DNA of 61,553 nucleotides from the NCBI GenBank assembly GCA_963575745.1, contig CAUYUJ010015952.1, positions 242,501-304,053 of the forward strand, in the 5' to 3' direction. The notes under the pieces were generated by a model. The model did not search any database, was not told where the DNA came from, and worked only from the letters and a program-made list of their open reading frames with translations. Made by a program: the position numbers and the translations under genes. Shown here piece by piece: positions 36,166 to 46,599 of this stretch. The stretch is from Prorocentrum cordatum. Taxonomy: Eukaryota; Sar; Dinophyceae; Prorocentrales; Prorocentraceae. Position 1 is the first letter of the stretch; the number at the start of each line of letters is the position of its first letter.

Positions 36166-36649
36166 GCTCTAGACACCCTTTGCAAGATAATCAAAAGTTG
36201 TGACAACGGAGACCGCGTAAGAAGTGTTGATTGTTTCCCGTTAGGCAGCGGGGCTCCGGGACAATGGTGGATTGGATGCCAATGCGGGAGTTTCTGGTGC
36301 CTCCATCCTCGCCTTTTTCACTGACACCGGCAAGTGGCGATTTCGCTCAGGTCTTCCCCCAAATGTCTGGTTGCTCTTTATGTTGCCAGAAGGTTACGAT
36401 GTTCCTTGGGATTTTCTGACAGTTGAGCTTCTTCAGGCCGATCGCCACTTTTGAATCCAGGGGTTTGCGTGAGAAGGCACACGCCTAGATGATCTTTAGA
36501 TGTTGGACGGAGTTTGGCCTCTTTGGGGCTCCAAAGCTACCTGAACCCGTCTTGGAGCGGTCACCTCTTGGAGCATGTTGGAAGCCATTTTGAGCGACCT
36601 CGCGCTACCTTCAACCATTTTGGAGGCCATCTCATCTTTGGCTGGAGTA

Positions 36650-37990
36650 AACGGACCATTTGAGACCTCGCAGCTCCCTTGGCGGCTGCGGACTGCGCAA
36701 TCGTCGCCACTTTCGTGGGCTCCTTGGAGGCGTGGCGGAGACGGGGAGTAAACGGATCATTTGAGACTTCGCAGCTCCTTGGGTGGCTAGGAACTGCGCA
36801 ACGGACACCATTTTCGTGGGCTCCTGGGAGGCACGGCGGAGTCTGGGAGCAAGCGGACCTTTTGAGACCTCGCCCCCCCTGGTGACTGTGCAACTGTTGC
36901 CACTTTCGTGGGCTCCTGGGAGGCATGCCGGTGCCGAGGTGTAAACGGACAATTTGAGACTTCGCAGCTCCTTGGGCGGCTGCGAACCGCGCAATTGTCG
37001 CCAGCTTCGTTGGCTCCTGGGAGGCACGCCCGAGTCGGTGAGCACGCGGACCATCTGAGACTTCGCAGCTCCCTGGGTGGCTGCGAACTGTGCAACTGTT
37101 GCCACTTTCGTCGGCTCGTGGGAGGCACGTCGGTGCCGAGGAGTAAACGGGTCATTTGAAATCTCGCAGCTCCTTGGGCGGCTGCGAAACGCAAAACTGT
37201 CGCCGCTTTCGTGTGCTCTTGTGAGGCACGGCGGAGTCGGGGAGTAGACGGAACATTCGAGACCTCGTAGTTCCCTGGGGGCTGCGAACTGCGCAAGTGT
37301 TGCCACTTCCGCGCGCTCCTGGGAGGCACGGCGGAGTCGGAGTCGGGGAGTAGAGGGACCCATTTGAGACCTCGCAGCTCCTTGGGTGGCTGCAGACTTT
37401 GCAACTGTCGCCACTTTCCGTCGGCTCCTGGGAGGCACGGCGGAGTCGGGGAGTAACCGGACCATTTGAGACCTCGCAGCTCCCTTGGCGGCTGCGAACC
37501 GCGCAGCTGTCGCCACTCTCGTGGGCTCCTGGGAAGCACGGCGGAGTGGGGGAGTACGCGCATCCAGCCAAGACTGCGCGGCTCCCTGGGTGGCCGTGAG
37601 CTGCGCCACCGTTGACATTTTCGTGGGCTCTCAGGAGGCTCGGGGATGGACAGACCGCCTACCCTGACACGTCGATTAAGGAGTTGGCCGTTGTCAGTTC
37701 GCGAGGGGGCGTCGCGGCCGTCATTTTGCGGGTCCAGGTCCGTCGGTTCCGGTCCCAGGCCGTTTTCACTAAAGGGAGGTTTACTACTAAAGGGAGGTTT
37801 GTCCACCGCCGAGAGGCACGGCGGAGTGGGGGAGTGCGCGCATCCAGCAGGGATTGCGCAGCTCCCTGGCTGGCTGCAAGCGTCGCCATTTTCGCGGCTT
37901 CCTGGGAGGCCCAGCGGTGTGGGGGAGTACGCACGTCCAGCCGAGACCTCGCGGCTCCCTGGGGAGTTACATTGCGTAATTGTTGCCACT
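36650..37990. repeat. About 105-bp tandem minisatellite
   Basis: About twelve diverged units, each with GGGCTCCTGGGAGGCACGGC, GGAGTAAACGGACCATTTGA, GACCTCGCAGCTCC and GGCTGCGAACTGCGCAA in that order. Copies become irregular after 37630, with a unique insertion around 37640-37800. Confidence 0.9.
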
Positions 37991-38179
37991 GCTGTGGTCT
38001 TCTGGCGGGTCCAGCGGAGCAGGGTGTCCTTGCAACGTGTTCGTTTGTATGGGGGGTTGGGTACGTCTCGTGTATGTTTTTGCCGTTGGCCCCATGCCCC
38101 GTGCCACATGGGGCAAGGCCCCAAACGCTTTATAGCCGACTCCTAGAAGACGCCCCTTGGGTGCCTCATTTCTTGTGAG

Positions 38180-38470
38180 CATCCCGAAGGTTTCCTGGGA
38201 ATTCCTCAGGAGAATTCGCGAGGATTCGGAAGGATGCCTGAGGGTTCCTTGGGCGTTTCGAGGATTCCGAGGGCATTCCTATGGATGCCGAGGGAATCCT
38301 TCGGATTCTTGATGTTTTCTTAGGGGATCATGCAGATTCCTCCAGGTTCCTGCGGATTGCTGTGGATCCGTGAGGGTTCTTGAGGATCCCTCTGGGATTC
38401 TTGAAGATTCCTGCAGGTCTCTCCAGGCTTCCAGAGGGATTCCTGATGATTCGTGGGGGATTCCACAAGG
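38180..38470. repeat. Degenerate GGATTCCTGA repeat, block 1
   Basis: About 10-base units around GGATTCCTG/GAGGGTTCC, in the same family as 41320-42380. Confidence 0.75.
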
Positions 38471-38815
38471 GCGCGCCGGCATATCGGTCCCCTTGCTTTT
38501 CTTGTGAACCTCATCATCTGAATTGCCTCATTTCAAACGTGGCACATCCTCGCATATGTATGTCTGTGTCTGCGCATGCAGCCGAGCAATGCAACACGTG
38601 CACGCGCATTCTTTTCAAACCCCCGTAAGCTCAGTGAAGGCAAGCGCGAGCGACTTAGACATCCCCCAACCAGACATAAGTGCCGGCGCCTAGTCAAATC
38701 ACCTGCGCGCGTCGCAAGCCTCCGCCTGCCACGGCTGCTTTCCATCGAGTCGGTGCCAATCCCTTGGCGTGCAATGCATTTTGTTACATCGGCTTGGATT
38801 GCAACCGCCCTAGTC
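38471..38815. other. Nothing recognised between repeat blocks
   Basis: Normal-complexity DNA with short frames only. No domain or element ends identified. Confidence 0.4.
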
Positions 38816-39210
38816 TCCTTGTTGTGAACGATTTCAACGCGAATTCTTATTTGGATGATTTCTATAGGAATCCTTCTGTGGAGGATTTCAATCGGAATAG
38901 TTGTGTGGAGGATTTCAACAGGATCTTTCTGTGGAGGATTTCCATAGGAATCCTTACGTGGATGATTTCCTCCTTCCTCCTCCTCCTCATCCGCCTCATT
39001 TTTCCTCACCCTCCTCATCCGCCTACTTTTCCTTCGTGTGAAAGGTTTCACTCGGAACCCTGCTGTGGAGGGTTTCACTAGGAATCCTTCTGTGGCGGCT
39101 TTCAGTAAGAACATTCCTCGTCCGCCTCATCTTCCCCCTCCTCCTCCTCCTCCTCATCCGCCTCATTATGATTTTTGTCGAGGGTTTCAATCGGAATCCT
39201 TTGAGAAGGG
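38816..39210. repeat. About 30-bp GTGGAGGATTTCAATCGGAA repeat, block 1
   Basis: Units with GTGGAGGATTTC, A-rich spacer and GGAATCCTT, six or more copies, continuing at 40870-41045. The two parts are separated by the 230-bp repeats. Confidence 0.85.
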
Positions 39211-40869
39211 GGCAGGATGAAAGGGCGAAGAGAAGGAGCAGGAGGAGGAAAAGGAGGAGGAGGAGGAGGAGGACGAGGCGGATGAGGAGCGCGACGAAGG
39301 TGAGGCGCAACATATTGCTCACAAAACTGCTTGTGGAGCTGCGTTCACAACTCGGTTTGTGAGTGACGCCTGGGAGCGGAGAGGACCGGGCAGGATAAAC
39401 AGGAGGGGGAGAAGGAGGAGGAGGAGGAGACGGGTGCGGATAAGGACAGTATGACCGCGAGCCCATGTCTTAGCAGGGTGGGGAGTAAGAAGAGGAGGGT
39501 GAGGAGGATGATGAAGATGAGGAGGAACACATTACTCACAAAAGTAGTTGTGGAGCCGCGTTCACATATAGTTCTGTGAGTAATGTCTCGTGGCGGGAGG
39601 TTATTCGTAAATCTAGTTGTGGAGCTGCGTTCACATCAAGATTTGTGAGTGACGCCCCGAAGTGGAGAGGAGCGAGGATGAGGAGGGTGCGGAGGAAGAA
39701 GAGGAGGGTGAGGAGCATGACGAAGGTGAGGAGGAACACATTACTCACGAAACTAGTTGTGGAGCGGCGTGCACACTTAGTTTTGTGAGAAATATATCGT
39801 AGTGGGAGGTTCCTCGTAAAACTAGTTGCGAACGCAACTTCACAACTAGGCTTGTGAGCAACGCCTCGATGCGGAGAAGAACGGGCATAATGAAGAGGAG
39901 GAGCAGGAGGAGGAGGGTGAGGAGGAGGAAGAGGAGGGTGATGAGCATGACGAAGGTGAGGAGGAACATAGTACTCACAAAACTAGTTGTGGAGCCGCGT
40001 TCACAATTAGTTTTGAGAGTAATGTCTCGCAGCGGGAGGTTCACCGCAAAACTAGTTGTAGAGCTGCGTTCAAATTTAGATTTGTAAGTGACGCCTCGAT
40101 GCGCAGAGGCGCGGGCATAATGACGAAGACGAAGGCAGGAAGAGGAGGGTGCGGAGGAAGAAGAGGAGGGTGAGGAGCATGACGAAGGTGAGGAGGAACA
40201 CGTTCCCCACGAAACTAGTTGTGGAGCCGCGTTCACACTCAGCTTTGTGAGTGCTGTCTCGTAGCGGGAGGTTATTCGCAAAACTAGTTGTAGAGCTGCG
40301 TTCACATCAAGATTTGCGAGTGACGCCTCGATGCGGAGAGGCGCGGGCAGAATGACGAAGAGGAAGGCAGGAAGAGGAGGGTGCGGAGGAAGAAGGGGAG
40401 GGTGAGGAGCATGACGAAGGTGAGGAGGAGCACATTACTCACAAAACTAGTTGTGGAGCCGCGTTCACACTCAGCTTTGTGAGTAATGTCTCGTAGCGGG
40501 AGGTTACTCGCAAGACTAATTGTGGAGCTGCGTTCGCATGTAGATATGTGCGTGACACCTCGAAGTGGAGAGGAGCGGGCAGAATGAAGAAGAGGAGGGA
40601 CAGGAGGAGGAGGAGGGTGAGGAAGAAGAGGAGGGTGAGGAGCATGACGAAGGTGAGGAGGAACACGTTCCCCACGAAACTAGTTTTGGAGCCGCGTTCA
40701 TAATTAGTTTTGGTGAGTGCTGTCTCGTAGCGGGAGGGCGCTCGCAAAATTAGTTGTGGAGTTGCGTTCACAACTAGATTTGTGAGTAACGCCTCGGAGC
40801 GGAGAAGAGGGGGCATAATGAAGAGGAGCAGGAGGAGGAGGGTGAGGAGGAGTAGGAGGAGGGTGAGGA
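39211..40869. repeat. About 230-bp higher-order tandem repeat
   Basis: Each unit has an ACTCACAAAACTAGTTGTGG centre, a TGTGGAGCTGCGTTCACA segment, a GTGAGTGACGCCTCGATGCG segment and a GGA-rich stretch. Centres lie near 39310, 39535, 39745, 39972, 40205, 40437 and 40670. Confidence 0.9.
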
Positions 40870-41045
40870 GTTGTAGATGATCTCAATAGGAATCTCCTTG
40901 CGTCGAGGATTTCGATCGGAGTCCTTCTGGGGAGGATTTCAACGCGAATCCCTCTTCGGAGGATTTCAATAGGAATCCATTTGTGGAGGATTCCAGTAAG
41001 AATCTTTATGTGGAGAGTTTCAATAGGAATCCTTTTGTGGAGGCC
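40870..41045. repeat. About 30-bp GGAGGATTTCAATAGGAATC repeat, block 2
   Basis: Resumes the unit of 38816-39210 after the higher-order repeat; five to six copies. Confidence 0.8.
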
Positions 41046-41099
41046 GGACGACAGCGAGCATTCCTCAGAAAACCCCGACAACCAAAACAACCAAAACAG

Positions 41100-41165
41100 T
41101 TATGATTTCGGGAGAACTGCTGGGGAGAGGGGCCGGCAAGGTTCTCCCGAAATCACAGTTTGTGT
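41100..41165. repeat. Inverted repeat ATTTCGGGAGAAC / GTTCTCCCGAAAT
   Basis: Perfect 13-bp arms (TGATTTCGGGAGAAC near 41104, GTTCTCCCGAAATCA near 41142) around a GC-rich loop of about 25 bases. Could be a small foldback; no known terminator role. Confidence 0.6.
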
Positions 41166-41319
41166 GTTTCCACTTGTTTCCGTTGTTTTTTTGCAATGTC
41201 GCTGATTGTTCGCAGGCGTCCGTGCGTTTTCGGAAAGGAAGGGGAGGAGGAAGAGGAGTGGAGAAAAACATATCGATGCCAGAGTCTTGTACGGCAAAGG
41301 GAAGGGGGACCGATATGCC

Positions 41320-42380
41320 CGCGCATCCTTCCAGAAGGAGTCCTGGAGGATTCCCGGAGCATCTTTGAATGATTCCTGAAGGGCTCTTGGAGGATTCCTG
41401 AGGATGCCTGGAGGATTACAGAAATAAGGCCTGGAGGATTGCAAGCGGATTCCAACAGGATTCCTGACGCTTCTTGGGGGCTGCTGAAGGATTCCTACGA
41501 AGGGAAACTGAGGATGTCTGTTTGTGGCTTTCTGGAAGATTCTTCAAGTATTCCCTGAAGGTTTCCTGGAGGACCCCTACGGATTCTTCAGGATTCCGGA
41601 GAATCCCTTGGGGCCCCCAGGGGTTCCTGAGGATTCCTCGGCGCTGGGGCCTTCTGAAGATTTTCATTGGATCCCTGCGGGTTCCTGAAGGATGCTTGGG
41701 GTTCCTGGGGCTCCTCAGGATTCCTGAAGATTTCCCTGGGGATTCCTGACGGATTCTAATAGGATTCTGAGGATCTCTGTTGATTCCTGAAAGATTTCCT
41801 CGGGAATCCTATGGAATCCTGAAGGATCCTAGGATGTCCTACGGATTCCTATGGATTTCTGGAAATTCTTACGTATTGATTCTTGCGGATTCCTTCCTGA
41901 CGTGGGGGTTCCTCTAGAGTTCCGTGGATTCCTACGGGATTCATGCGAATTCCAAGAGATGTCGGAGGTTCCCTGACGCGGTCTTTTTAGGATTCTTCTG
42001 GATTCCCTGGGAATTGACTCCACCGATCGCCATTGCAGGCACAACGCAAGAATACGTTGGCATCTGTGAGCTATTCTTTATGATTGCGCAGGGTCCCTTG
42101 TGATTCTCCAGCGTTCCTCTGGGTTCTGGAGGATTCCTCGGGGTGCCTCAGGCTCCTTAGGATCATGTGGGATTCTTTTGGGATCTTTGGGGTTTTGTCG
42201 TGTTCCTCGGTTTGCTTCAGGGTTCCGAAGGATTCCTGAGCTTGTTCTGGGTTCCAGAGGACGCAGGAGAGTCTTGCAGATTACTCAGAAGTCTTCGGGG
42301 TCCCCTTAGATCCATGAGGATTCCGCATGGCTCCGAAGGGGCCCGAATGATCTCAGGTTCCAGGAGATTTCTGGAGGTCG
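41320..42380. repeat. Degenerate GGATTCCTGA repeat, block 2
   Basis: About 1 kb of roughly 9-12 base units (GGATTCCTGAGG, GGGTTCCTG, GGATTCTTG). Resembles the TTGGGGCC blocks in design but with a different core. Confidence 0.85.
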
Positions 42381-42536
42381 CTGGAGGCCTCACTTCGTGT
42401 TTGTTCTCCCGCCTCGGTCTCCTCGACCCGTCCAGTAAGCTGTTGCGGGTTCCTGCCGTCGCTCACACCTTCCACTGCCACGTTAGACTCATCCCCCACA
42501 TCCCATTGCAGAGAAGGGAGTGTCGGGCGTTGGTAT

Positions 42537-42698
42537 GCAGTCGGGCGTGCCCCCCCCTACAGGAGGAATGTTCGAGACTAGTCAAAAAAATAGTCTGGGG
42601 AGGATATCTGGGTTATGTTTCATCATGTTGGCGTGTTTTCTTGACAATTTTTCATTTTCCTCCATAATCCCCTTGTAGGGGGGCACGCCCGACCTCAA
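42537..42698. mobile_element. MITE family A, copy 6
   Basis: 162 bases, GCAGTCGGGCGTGCCCCCCC to CACGCCCGACCTCAA, flanks GTTGGTAT and GTTGGTAC (7 of 8). Confidence 0.9.
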
Positions 42699-42849
42699 GT
42701 TGGTACCGCAGGTCAGGGCGGCCCACCGGCGGCTCGCGCCTTCTGCTGCTTAGCCTGGGCCTGGTGCGCCTCGGGTACGCGCCAGGAGGGCGAGGAGGGG
42801 GAGGAGGAGGGGGATTTGGAACAGGAGGCCTGCCGAGACCCTCCTGGGC

Positions 42850-43009
42850 TTAAGTCGGGCATGTCCCTCTACAGGAGGAATATTCAAAAATAGTAAAAAA
42901 TAACCAGGGGACCATTTTTTTAACTATTTTGGAACATATTGGAGTATTTTTTGAGTATTTTGTTTTTTCTGGTTCAAAATCCCCCTGTAGGGGGACAGGC
43001 TCGACTTAA
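42850..43009. mobile_element. MITE family A, copy 7
   Basis: 160 bases, TTAAGTCGGGCATGTCCCTC to GGACAGGCTCGACTTAA, flanks TCCTGGGC and TCTTGGGC (7 of 8). It lies 151 bases after copy 6. Confidence 0.92.
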
Positions 43010-43070
43010 TCTTGGGCGCGACCTTCTGGGTGGCGCGCCCGGAAAATGCTCCGAGTGGGCATGCATCACC

Positions 43071-45540
43071 TCATGCTGGGGCCCAGGTTGCATGCGACAC
43101 AGTTCGCTTTTCTCGACCAGTTTTCGGGTTGCCCACCCGCCTCAGGGTCACCTGCGTGGTGCCTGCTTCATGTGGGAAGCGTATCGAATACCCGTTGTCT
43201 TCTTTCACTGCGGTTTCCAGCCTCTGAGTAAACTGGTAAACCGGGGCAACTCGTTCCTCAGGTAAGGGTCCAATATGTAGCATTGTAATCTTCGTAGTTG
43301 CATCTATGAACGTGCTGGTGGAAAGGCCGACCATCTGGAAATTAGTAGGATGCATGGTGTAGTTTATGCGCTGGTCGTCCTGGTCTTGTTCTCCGTCCAG
43401 CCACTCGGATTCCATTGGGCTGTACACGTCATTGAAACCTGCTGGTGCCAGTGTGAAACCCATCTGTGCTCCTTGTTGGCTCATCATGTCCACCCTTTCG
43501 CCCGAGGCGCGCAAAGACAGTGCAGTGTGTTACAGAGCCAAATGCGTATGCTAGGTCATGTTCATCGGTGTGCTGTTCACTATGCTGTCTAACTAAATGC
43601 CGTGACGTGGGGACGATTGTGTTCGCGCTGTCAAATGTATTCATGATGAGGGAGTGGGCCTGCTTTTTCCCTAGTCCATTTAGTAGCCAGTGGTACTAAG
43701 ATGACCTTGTCTCCTGGTCTATTTGTCAAGTTCACCGTGTGCAAAGTGAGGTCGTGCTCATTGTTGCGCGCGCCGATGGACACCACTGGGCCATGTCATG
43801 CCGACTCCGCAATACGCGTGCATGACCCTTTTTCTTTCAATGCCCTGCTTGTGGTTCTGTGTTTCTCCTGCAGAGCTGCTGGCTCGTAGCGTATATGACG
43901 GAATCGTTTGACGCTGTCGAATGTGTATCGGCCAAATGTTGTCAGAAGTTGTCGTCCCCTCTGTAACAGAAAAGGCGTTGTATGTCGCCCAAGCTCTTCT
44001 ACGTCCTCTTCCATGTCTGCCCCTCTTAGTCGGTTCTCCTCCTCCACCTTGTCTCTCTTTCTGGTCGATGCAGATTTGCACTCGGTTAGAAAAGTAGCCA
44101 TCCTAGTTGAACTGGTCGTCCACATTCCGGGTAGGCTCTTCTGGCGCAAGCTTTGTGGCAGTAGCGGTGCATAGTTCGTTCGTCCTGTTGTAGTTGCTCC
44201 ATCGTTTCAGCGCTTATGGGGAGGAACGGGAATTCGCTTTCTGTTTCGTTGCAGTCTGCCGTGTAGTCGGCAACGGTCGTGTCCCAGTCGAGGATGGTGC
44301 AGCCTAGACCGCCGAGATGTGGGTGCTTTCGCCAGTTCTTCCCGTCATTGTTCTCCCGACCAGTGGCACCTGGAGCTGTAGTACGGGCCACGTCCATTCT
44401 TCTAGTATGCAACCCGCAACCGATGCATGTCGGCAAGCTGATTCTCAGATTACGCTATCCAGATCTCTGTCACACTATCTTCCCTTTTTGCATTACGATG
44501 CGCCTCTCGGAGCTTCTTAAGGGCAGTCGTTACTTGTTTGAGCTCACTGTCGACCCTGAAACCCTCGTTGTCCTCCGATGTTTCCACCTTCTGCAGCCTC
44601 CACCACCTTTCCTCCAGCAAGTCTATGTTTCTCTATTGCATCTCGTTGTACGCTGTGTCTCTGTGCATGCGCTGTGCCGTGGACGTCTTGGTCATGGCTG
44701 TTTGCGCGCAATCTACGCATCTGGTCCATACGTAGTCTGGGGCATGGTCCTGGAGGTATTGTTGCCATTCTGCTTCTTTGGTCTTGGCCAACTCGAAGCC
44801 GATGCTCTGAAACAGTTCGCGTATTTTGTATTCTGGCCGCAGGCATCTCATCAGCTCCCCTTGTCGGCTCTCTGCTGCTGCTTGTGGGGGTGGCCGTGAT
44901 TCCTGATACGTATGCCCACTATCCTACCATTCGAGAGGTGCTCTCGGCATCTGCGGTCTGGGATTTCGCTGTTATTCTGACCAGAATTGTGGGGGCAGCA
45001 AGATTTGCGTACAAGTGGAAGGGCGGCTGGGATCATTAGATGGTCTATACTGGACTGTCCACCGTTTGCACCGTAGATTGTGTTACCAATGCCGTGGAAG
45101 GTGGTAGCGACTTCTAGACCGTTGTCCGTGCACAATGTGTTGAAGGTGGTGTCCTTTGTGTTTTCGCACTGCGCACACCTCCTAGACATACGGTGCGAGT
45201 GCGCTGCATGCTCCCATCCTCATCCCTGTGTACTTCCCTGTAACTAACTGTTGGTGACCCCTCACACCACAATAGCGAGTCACTCCTGGCCCCCAGCCCA
45301 TCCAGAACCTTTTCCATCCAGGTGAATACCTACTGCGATATCACATTCTTTTTCCGTCCTGCATGGGTGCGAGGTACGCGAAGTCCATTTCTTTCGTCTG
45401 GATCCTGATACCTTCATTCTGGCCTAGATGTCAGGTGGCGGTATGTACACTGTCGTCGTGGGGATGCGACCAGAGATCATAATCGAGATCCTGCAGGATG
45501 CCGTTACTAGCTTGTCAACTTTTCTCCCCAAGTGTAGGGC
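43071..45540 (-). pseudogene. Decayed minus-strand element with endonuclease-like segment
   Basis: Reading down the minus strand from 45540: short protein-like segments in changing frames (FAYLAPMQDGKKN near 45370; WMEKVLDGLGARSDSLLW near 45300); then 44851-45189 with NTIYGANGGQSSIDHLMIP, resembling the C-terminal SxIDHL motif of the exonuclease-endonuclease-phosphatase fold of non-LTR retrotransposons. Below it come charged helix-like segments (44540-44850) and 44086-44436, 43796-44149 and 43071-43514, which I do not recognise. Lower GC than the neighbours suggests a separate origin. No RT motif found; could be a LINE remnant or an unrelated gene. Confidence 0.4.
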
Positions 45541-46560
45541 CCAATAATGTGCATGTGTATTGCTGTTTTGGCTGGGCAAGCTGTGCCACCCCGTGCGTTC
45601 TCGATAAGAGAACGATGTCCCAATCTTTCACCTCGTGAGATGTCCTCGTGCCCTTCGATTTTCGCTTCGAAGGGGTTGTACGTGACTATGCTCATGTCGA
45701 CCATTGAGCGTGTTGCACTGCACAAACAAACTACGAGACACAATAACATATGCAGGCAGAGCTCCCCCTGCAGAGTATATCAATGTGTGATACAGTAGTA
45801 TGCTCCGAAGTGTGAGGTGTCAAGCTTAGAAACTGGCTGTCCGCACGCGCGACGTGTCTGAAATGGTGGCTCGAGGACAAAGATGAGGTGGATGAGGAGG
45901 ATGAGGAGGATGATGATGAAGAGGATGAGGCGTAGGAAGGGGAGGAGGAGGAGGACAAGTATGTGGTGGAGGATTACGACCCGCAGGAGCACGAGGAGAG
46001 CAGGAGCAAGGAACGCACGGGATCTCGGCCCTTCGACCTCCTCCTTCCTCTCCTCTTCTTTCTCATCGCGCATATCCACTTATTGTATGAAGAGCAAACG
46101 CCCCGCAATTTACATCTTATTGCCACCATGCTATCGCTCGTGCAGCTTCCAACCCGCGCAATGTTAATTATTAGCGGAGCTGGGGGCGATCCCAGCTCAC
46201 GATCCACGGAACGTGCGAAGAGCCCGGTGTGGGCGCATTTTCGCGCTTATTTTCACGTCTGCATCGGTGCCACCCTCCATTCCTTGATTATTCTGGGCGT
46301 ATGGCAATTCCGCAAGCCAACCGGCAGGTCGCCCTGGACACCCGGTCCGACTGCGAGGGCAGCGGCAGAAAGCGTAACCGCGATGAGGAGCGACACGCCC
46401 ACAGGAGCGCCACGACCTTCCTCGACCCATCGCAACCCCACAGGCAGTGGGCGCAGCTTCGCGTCGGGCGTGACTGCGAGGCTCCATCCTGGGCTAGCGC
46501 CGTGCCCCGGTACGTGTGCGGTAGTTTTGGCTGTCCTTGTGAGCACATCGCACCGCCCGA
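45541..46560. other. No recognised gene; GAT/GGA low-complexity patch
   Basis: Bases about 45880-45960 are GATGAGGA-rich. The frame 45963-46745 is open for 260 codons but shows no recognisable domain. It may contain the worn 5' part of the LINE that follows. Confidence 0.35.
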
Positions 46561-46599
46561 ATAGAACATTGTCAATCAATGTGCCAATGTCATTAGCTT

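Noticed and set aside
35020-36206. 423-codon minus-strand Pro/Ala/Arg frame and plus-strand Gly/Arg frames
   Set aside because: They follow the G-rich minisatellite units and have repeat-driven composition.
36584-36600. Second spliced-leader-like match (AGCCATTTTGAGC)
   Set aside because: Only about 10 bases match and the diagnostic GGCTCAAG part is missing.
36650-37990. Possible CRISPR-like array
   Set aside because: Units are about 105 bp and tandem, without unique spacers of constant size; the genome is eukaryotic. It is a minisatellite.
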